A stretch of DNA of 64,000 nt from UMGS1883 sp045636425 (GTDB taxonomy: Bacteria; Bacillota; Clostridia; UMGS1883). The notes under the pieces are model-generated. The model saw only the letters and a program-made list of their open reading frames with translations. It was not told where the DNA came from and did no database searches. The stretch covers positions 62,001 to 126,000 of the forward strand of contig JAZTXM010000014.1 in assembly GCA_045636425.1 (NCBI GenBank), given 5' to 3'. Positions 32,730 to 39,572 of the stretch are shown here, in pieces. Each line of letters starts with the position of its first letter. Position 1 is the first letter of the stretch. A program made the translations under genes and the position numbers.

Positions 32730-33989
32730 TCAGTCCGCCTCAAAAATACGCTCTATTTTCACGCCGATGCTGCGAAGCCTGCGTTCAATGTCAGAATAGC
32801 CTCTGTCAATATAGTGAGGAGAAGAAATTTCCGTAACGCCCTGTGCCGCCGCACCTGCAATGATAAGTGCCGCACCGGCTCTGAGGTCGGTGGCAGTTAC
32901 CTGTGCTCCGTGAAGCTTTTGTCCGCAAATGGAAGCCCTTTTTCCCGAAACGCAAATATCGGCACCCATATTCTGAAGCTGCTCCACATACTGGAAGCGG
33001 TTATCCCACACGTTTTCATCCACTGTGCTTTTTCCGTCCACTGTGGAAAGGAGTGCCACCATCTGGGGCTGAAGGTCTGTAGGAAAGCCTGGATAGGGCA
33101 TAGTGCGTACCGAGGTTCCGCGAAGCCTGCCGTTTCGCTCGATACGGATGGAATCATCATACTCGGTAATATTAACGCCCATTTCTTCAAGCTTTGATGT
33201 AAGGCAGTTCATATGACGGGGAATGATATTTCTTACCAATACTTCTCCGCCTGCCGCTGCCGCAAGCAGCATGAATGTTCCCGCTTCTATCTGGTCGGGG
33301 ATAATGCTGTAGCTTCCGCCGCTCATTTTTTCCACGCCTGTTATTCTGATAACATCTGTACCTGCACCGCGAACATTTGCACCCATCGCATTTAAGAAAT
33401 TGGCAACGTCAACAATATGAGGCTCTTTAGCGGCATTTTCTATAATCGTTCTTCCTTTGGCAAGTGATGCCGCAAGCATTATGTTTATTGTGGCACCTAC
33501 GCTTACGGTGTCAAGATAAATCGTTGCTGCGCAAAGCTTCTCCGCTTGTGCATATACAATTCCGTCGGTGATTTCCACAGACGCACCCATCGCACGGAAA
33601 CCTTTCTCGTGTAGGTCAATGGGGCGTGTACCAAAATTACAACCGCCGGGAAGCGATACCTCTGCACGATTCATTCTGCCTAAAAGTGCCCCCAGCAAAT
33701 AGTAGCTGGCACGCATTTTGCTGGCAAGTGAGGCAGGTGCTATACAGGTTTTAAGCTTGGAGGAATCCACCTCGATTGTAGTATCGTCAATATATGTAAC
33801 CCTTGCACCAAGCTGTACAAGCATATCTATAATAAGTCTTACGTCCTTTATATCGGGAATGTTTTCTATTCGGCATACGCCGTCAACAAGCAATGCAGCG
33901 GGAATAATCGCCACGGCAGCATTTTTAGCTCCGCATACGGCTATTTCCCCGAAAAGCTGATTTCCGCCTGTTATTTTCAGTTTTTCCAA
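32730..33989 (-). CDS. murA: UDP-N-acetylglucosamine 1-carboxyvinyltransferase, copy 1
   Basis: About 419 residues. MurA adds enolpyruvate from PEP to UDP-GlcNAc, the first committed step of peptidoglycan synthesis. The N-terminal substrate motif GAKNAA (about 20-25) and the active-site loop with Cys (GGCNFGTRPIDLH, near 115-127; the fosfomycin target) are present. The start is read as TTG at 33989: AGAGGTG lies 6 nt upstream, and the family N-terminus MEKLKITGGN begins there. A second copy is at 46492-47739. Confidence 0.93.
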   Translation of the reverse strand: MEKLKITGGNQLFGEIAVCGAKNAAVAIIPAALLVDGVCRIENIPDIKDVRLIIDMLVQLGARVTYIDDTTIEVDSSKLKTCIAPASLASKMRASYYLLGALLGRMNRAEVSLPGGCNFGTRPIDLHEKGFRAMGASVEITDGIVYAQAEKLCAATIYLDTVSVGATINIMLAASLAKGRTIIENAAKEPHIVDVANFLNAMGANVRGAGTDVIRITGVEKMSGGSYSIIPDQIEAGTFMLLAAAAGGEVLVRNIIPRHMNCLTSKLEEMGVNITEYDDSIRIERNGRLRGTSVRTMPYPGFPTDLQPQMVALLSTVDGKSTVDENVWDNRFQYVEQLQNMGADICVSGKRASICGQKLHGAQVTATDLRAGAALIIAGAAAQGVTEISSPHYIDRGYSDIERRLRSIGVKIERIFEAD

Positions 33990-34024
33990 TACCCACACCT
34001 CTTTTGTACAAAATACCATATTAT

Positions 34025-34053
34025 ATTTTACACCAGCCGGGGAGGAATTGCAA
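34025..34053 (-). promoter_or_regulatory. murA copy 1 promoter
   Basis: Minus-strand TTGCAA (34048-34053), 17 bp, TAAAAT (34025-34030). Confidence 0.65.
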
Positions 34054-34109
34054 TGCTTTTTTGCTGTGAGAGGATAAAATTTAAAAATCAAGTTCCTTGC
34101 TCGCTGTAT

Positions 34110-34186
34110 ACCGCAGGCTCAAGTCCTCCCAAGTTCAAAACCAAAAGAAAAAGACTCCACTTATGTGAAGTCTTTTTCTTTTGGGA
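34110..34186. repeat. solo mirrored tRNA-tail element without tRNA (copy 3)
   Basis: A T-arm-like AGGCTCAAGTCCT (34111-34123) is followed by the hairpin CCAAAAG-AAAAAGACT...AGTCTTTTT-CTTTTGG (about 34142-34185). The hairpin closely matches the terminator of tRNA-Pro(CGG) at 4081-4126, but here no tRNA remains. Confidence 0.55.
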
Positions 34187-34208
34187 AATGACTCTAATTT
34201 TGATAAAA

Positions 34209-34260
34209 TGCACCCCCTACAAGAAATTTTGCACCCCCTTGTAGTGAAAATGCACCCCCT
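34209..34260. repeat. three TGCACCCCCT repeats at 21-bp spacing (IS21-like end?)
   Basis: Identical 10-mers at 34209-34218, 34230-34239 and 34251-34260. Regular repeats about two helical turns apart are how transposase-binding sites are set at IS21-family ends. No transposase gene is near. Confidence 0.6.
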
Positions 34261-34273
34261 ATTTATAATGAAC

Positions 34274-36520
34274 TCATACCAAACTTAAAATGTGATTTTG
34301 AAGATTTCCCTCTGCTTCCGCAAGTTGCTTTCTCAGATTATTTACTTCTGCCAAACTATCTTTCACAAAAGCTTGTTGCTTATCATATGGAATATAATCA
34401 ATGTAATACTCTTTCAAGTCGGTATCGCCTATAGTCAGCTTTGATGTACCATCCGCCAAATCAGACACAAGCTGTTTTCTAATAGCGGCAAAATAGTTGT
34501 TATAAAACTGCATGTCAATATCATAACCCGAATCTTTTTTTGGTGTCAGAATAAAACACAAGTTGCTGGCAATGAACTTTCCGTTTGCATAGTGAGTTCT
34601 TCCCAGAGAGCCACCAGCACCAAAAGCGAAAACTATAGCTTCACAGTCGTGAGTATATTCAATATGTGTTTTCCACTCAGCAGAAGCAGTAACAAAATCA
34701 TATTCGCCATCTTCACTTTTCTCACTTTGTAAGCTACCGCGGTCTATTTCAAACAATGTTCCAATTTTCACCATCTCATAATTGCTGGTTCGTTTTTTCT
34801 GAATACCAGCACAATTTAGAACACCATCTTTATATATTTTCTTTTTTCGACTAATCCCCTCGATTTCTCGAGAATTAGAAATGGTGTCTAAAATACTTTG
34901 CTCTAAATCTTTCCAGCCATTCTTTTTATCTACTCGACCTTTATGCTGGATACTTACAAAGCCATCGTCTTCCAAATTGTAAAACAACACCTCGTCATTC
35001 TGCCTTTGAGGGGTTTTGGTAAAACCAAAGACCGATGTATTTACAGATCTTTTTTGCTCAGTGAATAGTTTTGTCGGCATCTTGATTACAAAGTCCAGCT
35101 TTGCTTCCTCGAGCAATTTCTCGGTAAGCCCATTCTGATTGTGTGTGAGCGTAGGTGTAGGCATAATCATAATTAGCTTTCCGTTCGGTTCTAAGTATTC
35201 AATGGCTTGAATAGCAAACTTTATCGAGTTGTTGTTTTCATACGGAGGGTTAATTATGATTTTTGTTGGCTTATAGCTCTTGATATACGCCAGCAGTTCT
35301 TCGTCACTACTGTTTATTACGCTACCTTGGCTCTTGCTCTCCAATAGACTACTGCGATAAATAAGATTTGTCCGTCCGTCTCCATGTAAGAACATATTAG
35401 AACAGGCAAGCGCGAAAAGAACAGAATCAATCTCGAAGCCTATCAACTGATTCTCTCTAATTTCTTTAATTTTTGTCGGGTCTCCTTTTGCCAATTCAAT
35501 CATTGTCTCCATTGATTCCATAAGGAAACCGCCCGACCCTGTACAAGTATCCAACACCACATCATCTTTATTTAATCTTGCGAGTTTGACCATCAAGCTT
35601 TTGATGTGGTCGGGGGTGAGAATGATATTCTTGTTATCAACCTTACCTGCTCGTGACAAAAAGATTTTATAAGCTCTTCCCAAAATATCTTGTTTCTCGT
35701 CGTTTTGGAACGGCTTGAAAATCTCATTTTCGATTGTTGTAATTATTTTTTTGTATTCTATCAGAGAATAATCAATGTTCTTAATGAAAGAGAACTTGTC
35801 CCTCCAACTATATTCTTTCGACAGATTATTGATTTTGCTCTCCAACTGCGTTGCAATCGCACTAAGGATAGCTTCGTTCAGATTATGTGCTTCCAGTATT
35901 TTTGTTTTTTTGCCTGCAACTTCTTCTTCGGACGGGGATTGAATACCCTTATATGTGTTTCTAAAATTGTTGTTTGTCAAGGCAATCATCAATCCCGAGA
36001 AGAATAGGCTTCGGTCTGTATCTCGAACCTTGGAGTCATCGTTAAACTGCTTGTTCAATTTTTTCAACACCAAAACGAGGTTTTCCGTTGAAGTCATTTC
36101 ACCGTATTTTTCTTTTCGATACATTCTATCTAAGTCTTTCAAAGACAAAAGAACATTTTTGGTTGTGAATTCTACAACGGAAGTATCATCAGATGGCTTG
36201 AAAAAATATGTTACTTTTAAATGCTTCTCTGTCTGCCCAGACACAGCAATACCAATAATGTCCTTTTGGACATTATTATTAAGCATATAGAACTTAACTT
36301 CGTCCACAGCATCATCATGCGCTATTGCTTTGGCTTCAACTACAATAACATAGTTTTCTAAGTCCTTGAAAAAGTCGGGATAGCCTTGATTGCTGGTTTT
36401 GTTTTTGGAGATGAATCCGTATTCCGCAGGTATTGCCGACTTCTCTATAAAGCTATCATTTCTGTAAAAATTCCTAAATATATTTTCAGTTATGGTTTCA
36501 CTTACTTTTGCTTTTGCCAT
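34274..36520 (-). CDS. single-chain restriction-modification protein (nuclease + N6-adenine methylase + specificity domain)
   Basis: 748 residues. The N-terminus has a PD-(D/E)xK nuclease pattern (PD at 48-49, VEAK at 61-64). The middle is a type I HsdM-like gamma-class N6-adenine methylase with SAM motif DTCTGSGGF (324-332) and catalytic NPPY (424-427). The C-terminus (about 590-748) is one HsdS-like target-recognition domain with a trailing coiled coil. It combines R, M and S in one chain, as type IIG enzymes do. Codon use is more AT-rich than its neighbours. It starts 2 nt after an XRE gene and lies between two IS-like repeat arrays, all signs of transfer. The recognition site is unknown. 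Confidence 0.88.
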   Translation of the reverse strand: MAKAKVSETITENIFRNFYRNDSFIEKSAIPAEYGFISKNKTSNQGYPDFFKDLENYVIVVEAKAIAHDDAVDEVKFYMLNNNVQKDIIGIAVSGQTEKHLKVTYFFKPSDDTSVVEFTTKNVLLSLKDLDRMYRKEKYGEMTSTENLVLVLKKLNKQFNDDSKVRDTDRSLFFSGLMIALTNNNFRNTYKGIQSPSEEEVAGKKTKILEAHNLNEAILSAIATQLESKINNLSKEYSWRDKFSFIKNIDYSLIEYKKIITTIENEIFKPFQNDEKQDILGRAYKIFLSRAGKVDNKNIILTPDHIKSLMVKLARLNKDDVVLDTCTGSGGFLMESMETMIELAKGDPTKIKEIRENQLIGFEIDSVLFALACSNMFLHGDGRTNLIYRSSLLESKSQGSVINSSDEELLAYIKSYKPTKIIINPPYENNNSIKFAIQAIEYLEPNGKLIMIMPTPTLTHNQNGLTEKLLEEAKLDFVIKMPTKLFTEQKRSVNTSVFGFTKTPQRQNDEVLFYNLEDDGFVSIQHKGRVDKKNGWKDLEQSILDTISNSREIEGISRKKKIYKDGVLNCAGIQKKRTSNYEMVKIGTLFEIDRGSLQSEKSEDGEYDFVTASAEWKTHIEYTHDCEAIVFAFGAGGSLGRTHYANGKFIASNLCFILTPKKDSGYDIDMQFYNNYFAAIRKQLVSDLADGTSKLTIGDTDLKEYYIDYIPYDKQQAFVKDSLAEVNNLRKQLAEAEGNLQNHILSLV

Positions 36521-36522
36521 AA

Positions 36523-36849
36523 TTACGCCCTCATTCTTTCTCTGAGACCATCAATCTCAGCTTGATTATTTGTAAGATACTCGACAATATCTTTGGGTAG
36601 CTCATGCCGCCCATCAGCCGCCTTACTGTAAAAATCATTCTTTTCATCGTCAGTCAGGCGTAAAAGCTCAACAATGCGGTCTTGCATATCAGGAGTGGGT
36701 GGCTTAACTCTTCCGTTAAACACATCGAACAGATATGTTTTAGACACGCCCAAGTCCGAAGCGAATTTCGCTTGCGAATAATCATGGTCTTTAATAAGCT
36801 TTACGAAATATGCGCCGAAACTTCCCTCTGCGTATTCTTTTTTTGCCAC
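36523..36849 (-). CDS. XRE-family regulator of the R-M cassette
   Basis: 108 residues. A Cro/CI-type HTH (YSQAKFASDLGVSKTYLFDV, part of about 24-44) sits N-terminal; the rest is a helical tail. It is larger than classical R-M controller (C) proteins but holds the same place: first gene, followed at once by the methylase/nuclease gene. The start is GTG at 36849, with GGAGGTGATC at 6-8 nt. It probably times expression of the restriction enzyme. Confidence 0.85.
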   Translation of the reverse strand: MAKKEYAEGSFGAYFVKLIKDHDYSQAKFASDLGVSKTYLFDVFNGRVKPPTPDMQDRIVELLRLTDDEKNDFYSKAADGRHELPKDIVEYLTNNQAEIDGLRERMRA

Positions 36850-36891
36850 TCGATCACCTCCATAGTAAATAAGTAAGCTAACTACTTTGCT

Positions 36892-36920
36892 ATAATATCA
36901 TAAAAAAGAAAAGTTGTCAA
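36892..36920 (-). promoter_or_regulatory. R-M cassette promoter
   Basis: Minus-strand TTGACA (36915-36920), 17 bp, TATTAT (36892-36897), about 40 bp before the GTG start. Confidence 0.7.
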
Positions 36921-36942
36921 GAATATGTGGTAAATTTGGTAT

Positions 36943-36988
36943 GAACCCTTTTTGTGTCATAAGAACCCCTTTTAAGCCATCTGAACCC
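36943..36988. repeat. three GAACCC repeats at exact 20-bp spacing (IS21-like end?)
   Basis: GAACCC at 36943-36948, 36963-36968 and 36983-36988. The array differs in sequence from the one on the other side of the cassette but has the same geometry. Confidence 0.6.
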
Positions 36989-37017
36989 TATTACTTTTCA
37001 AGAAATCAGTAAAACAC

Positions 37018-37138
37018 GAAAAAACCGCTTCGAATTATCTCCGAAGCGGTTTGGTTATTGTTTATCAAGTGCTGAAAAGCCTTATTTTAAGCCAAAAAGT
37101 AATAACCACAACTTTTTATCAAAGTTGAGGTCATTATG
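37018..37138 (-). terminator. two hairpins downstream of tRNA-Pro(TGG)
   Basis: Read on the minus strand, a stem-loop TAATGACC.CAACTTT/AAAGTTG.GGTTATTA follows the tRNA, with CTTTTT after it. About 60 nt further a second stem AACCGCTTCG/CGAAGCGGTT with a T run ends the transcript. Confidence 0.7.
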
Positions 37139-37214
37139 TGGTCGGAGTGACAGGACTTGAACCTGCGGCATCCTGCTCCCAAAGCAGGCGCGCTACCAGC
37201 TGCGCTACACCCCG
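37139..37214 (-). tRNA. tRNA-Pro (anticodon TGG)
   Basis: Anticodon stem CCTGC/GCAGG encloses TTTGGGA, giving TGG. Acceptor stem as in tRNA-Pro(CGG); encoded CCA. The trailer has no mirrored T-arm, unlike tRNA-Pro(CGG). Confidence 0.95.
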
Positions 37215-37288
37215 AAATTAATTATTAAGTTTAAAGTTAATGAAAGAACTGTCGCAGTATGCCTGCGGCATTGTGCCGACATTGTGCA

Positions 37289-37317
37289 TTATAATATAAA
37301 TCGGCTAAAAATGCAAG
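37289..37317 (-). promoter_or_regulatory. tRNA-Pro(TGG) promoter
   Basis: Minus-strand TTGCAT (37312-37317), 17 bp, TATAAT (37289-37294). The remainder of 37215-37519 is AT-rich without any other signal that I can see. Confidence 0.7.
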
Positions 37318-37519
37318 CACAATTTCAAAAAAACAGAGATTATGGGGAATAAATTGTCCAAATTAACAGCCTTGTAACAAATTTTTAAATAATTCTTTCG
37401 TAAAAAAATTTTTTCATCACAAAATATAGTACCGGAAAAGGCGTGTAATTCCATATTTTGGTGATACAAACTCCAGGCAAAAAAACTTGTCCAAAATCAA
37501 AAAAATTTTTAAAAAAGTA

Positions 37520-37548
37520 TTGAAATCCTTGCAAATCTATAGTAAAAT
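37520..37548 (+). promoter_or_regulatory. mraZ / cell-wall cluster promoter
   Basis: TTGAAA (37520-37525), 17 bp, TAAAAT (37543-37548). Confidence 0.75.
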
Positions 37549-37554
37549 ATACTC

Positions 37555-37590
37555 AAAGTGTAGGAAAGTGCATCAAAGTGCAACAAAGTG
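37555..37590 (+). promoter_or_regulatory. MraZ operator: four AAAGTG boxes at 10-bp period
   Basis: AAAGTG at 37555, 37565, 37575 and 37585, directly after the -10 and ending at the mraZ ribosome site. MraZ is known to bind direct repeats of this kind before its own gene. Four perfect copies allow octamer-type binding and self-repression. Confidence 0.85.
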
Positions 37591-37602
37591 GAGGTGATTT
37601 GA

Positions 37603-38037
37603 ATGTTCGTAGGCGAGTACTCACATAATATTGACGCCAAGGGAAGAATAATTATCCCTGCAAAGTTTCGTGAACAGCTCGGCGAACAGTTCATGATTAC
37701 CAAAGGCTTTGAAGGCTGTCTTTTCGTATATCCCATGGACGTATGGGAGGAGCTTGCAGAGAATCTTTCCAAGCTTCCTTCTAATCAGAAGAGTGCACGT
37801 TTCTTGCAGAGAACATTCCTTTCGGGTGCCGCAGAGGGCGAGCCTGATAAGCAGGGAAAGGTTCTCATCACACAGCCCCACCGCGAATATGCCTCTCTCA
37901 CAAAAGAGGTTGTAATTATCGGCGTTAGCAAGCGTGTGGAAATCTGGGATGCTCAGCGTTGGCAGGAATATTCTCAAAGTGAGGATGAAATGAGCGTTGA
38001 AGAAGCTGCGGAAAGCATGGAAGAAATCAGCTTCTGA
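37603..38037 (+). CDS. mraZ: transcriptional regulator MraZ
   Basis: 144 residues with two SpoVT/AbrB-like half-domains: GEYSHNIDAKGRIIIPAKFRE (in part 3-15) and a second DKQGKVLITQPHRE block near 88-101. It controls its own cell-division and wall cluster by binding the AAAGTG boxes in its leader. RBS GGAGGTG. First gene of an eleven-gene plus-strand unit reaching to ftsZ. Confidence 0.96.
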   Translation: MFVGEYSHNIDAKGRIIIPAKFREQLGEQFMITKGFEGCLFVYPMDVWEELAENLSKLPSNQKSARFLQRTFLSGAAEGEPDKQGKVLITQPHREYASLTKEVVIIGVSKRVEIWDAQRWQEYSQSEDEMSVEEAAESMEEISF

Positions 38038-38055
38038 TAATAAACGGAGGGTATG

Positions 38056-38979
38056 ATGGAGTTTAACCACGTTACGGTGCTTCTTAATGAAACCGTGGAC
38101 AGTATAGATGTTAAAAAAGGCGGAATATATGCTGACTTTACCTTAGGCGGCGGCGGACATACCTCCCTTATTTTGGAAAGAGGGGGGAAGGTTATCGGAA
38201 TAGACCGTGACATCACGGCAATCGAAAACGCAAAACGCCGTTTTGAGGGGCAAAGCTTCACCCCCGTCCATGATAACTTCTCTAATATTAAAGATATTGC
38301 ACAAAGACTTAAAATAGAACACTTTGACGGAATAATTGCCGACTTAGGGGTTTCCTCCCCGCAACTCGACGAGGCAGAGCGTGGTTTTTCCTATATGCAC
38401 GATGCTCCGCTGGATATGCGGATGAACAGGAGCGATGCCCTTACCGCCAGAGAAGTGGTCAATACATATTCTTCTGCCGAGCTTTTCAGAATCATTTCCA
38501 CATATGGAGAGGAACGCTGGGCAAGCAGAATCGTGGACTTCATTATTAAGCAAAGAGAGAAGAAAAGTATAGAAACCACCTTTGAGCTTGTGGACATAAT
38601 TAAGGCGGCGATTCCGCTTTCGGCAAGAAAGGATGGCCCTCATCCTGCAAAGCGTACTTTTCAGGCAATAAGGATAGAAGTAAACGGAGAATTGAAAATA
38701 TTGGAGGGTGCAATCCGTGACGGAGTAAGCCTTCTTAAAAAAGGCGGACGAATGGGAATAATAACGTTCCACAGCTTAGAGGACAGAATTGTTAAAACGA
38801 CTTTTGCATCTCTTGAAAACGGATGTACATGCCCCAAGGATTTCCCCGTGTGCGTGTGCGGAAATGAGAGTGTTGTCAAAAACGTAACAAGGAAGCCCCT
38901 TCTTCCGTCAAAAGAAGAATTGGAGAGAAATCCTCGTGCGAGAAGCAGTAAACTGAGGACTGTAGAAAAAATAATCTGA
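38056..38979 (+). CDS. rsmH: 16S rRNA (cytosine1402-N4)-methyltransferase
   Basis: About 307 residues. SAM motif TLGGGGHT is near 32-39, IADLGVSSPQLD near 94-105 and the C-terminal PSKEELERNPRARSSKLR end is typical of MraW/RsmH. It methylates C1402 at the P site. ATG 38056 is preferred to the ATG one codon earlier because GGAGG is 5 nt away rather than 2. Confidence 0.95.
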   Translation: MEFNHVTVLLNETVDSIDVKKGGIYADFTLGGGGHTSLILERGGKVIGIDRDITAIENAKRRFEGQSFTPVHDNFSNIKDIAQRLKIEHFDGIIADLGVSSPQLDEAERGFSYMHDAPLDMRMNRSDALTAREVVNTYSSAELFRIISTYGEERWASRIVDFIIKQREKKSIETTFELVDIIKAAIPLSARKDGPHPAKRTFQAIRIEVNGELKILEGAIRDGVSLLKKGGRMGIITFHSLEDRIVKTTFASLENGCTCPKDFPVCVCGNESVVKNVTRKPLLPSKEELERNPRARSSKLRTVEKII

Positions 38980-38993
38980 CAGGAGTATAACTA

Positions 38994-39485
38994 ATGTATA
39001 CAAAAGGTTCAAGTGCATTAAAAACTGAATATTATACATATGATGCTCCCAAGAAATCTTCGGGAAAGATAAAGCGTATGCCTGTCAAGAAGGCTGCTGT
39101 AAAAACAAAGGCACAAAACAAGAATAAAATGATTAAAAAGCGAGTAGTATGCGCTATGGCTTTAATTTTCTCAATGGCATTTATTATCCTTCAAAGGTAT
39201 GCAGCCATTACAGAAGAATACGATAAGCTTAATAAGTCGCGTGCGAAGCTGGAGCTTATGAATGCAAAAGTGGTCGAGGAGCAGATGCATGCAAGCGGTG
39301 ACCTTGACCCCAAAAGAATTGACCAGGAGGCGGAACGCCTTGGCCTCAGACCGCCGGCAAAAAATCAGATAAAATACGTTTCTCTCGGAAACAAAGACAA
39401 CGGAGAAGTATTAAAGGTTGAGGAAAGCGGCTCAAACAGTGCATTTATAAACGGCCTTCGGGGAATACTGGAATATTTATACTAA
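38994..39485 (+). CDS. ftsL: FtsL-like cell division protein
   Basis: 163 residues. A basic cytosolic tail (1-50, many Lys), one membrane helix (about 52-70, VVCAMALIFSMAFIILQ) and a short extracytoplasmic coiled coil (EEYDKLNKSRAKLELMNAKV). This layout and the position between rsmH and the PBP gene identify FtsL by synteny; sequence similarity in this family is always weak. The basic tail is longer than in B. subtilis FtsL. Confidence 0.8.
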   Translation: MYTKGSSALKTEYYTYDAPKKSSGKIKRMPVKKAAVKTKAQNKNKMIKKRVVCAMALIFSMAFIILQRYAAITEEYDKLNKSRAKLELMNAKVVEEQMHASGDLDPKRIDQEAERLGLRPPAKNQIKYVSLGNKDNGEVLKVEESGSNSAFINGLRGILEYLY

Positions 39486-39572
39486 TATAATATAAAGGGA
39501 AGTGGCGACGAGACTTTTGCCATATCCCTTTTTGCGTTTTATTTAGCGATGGAAAAATGGAGGGAAATCTTG

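Noticed and set aside
36943..36988. CRISPR-like repeats (also 34209-34260 and 37555-37590)
   Set aside because: Repeat units are 6-10 bp with 4-15 bp gaps and no cas genes. They fit transposase or MraZ sites.
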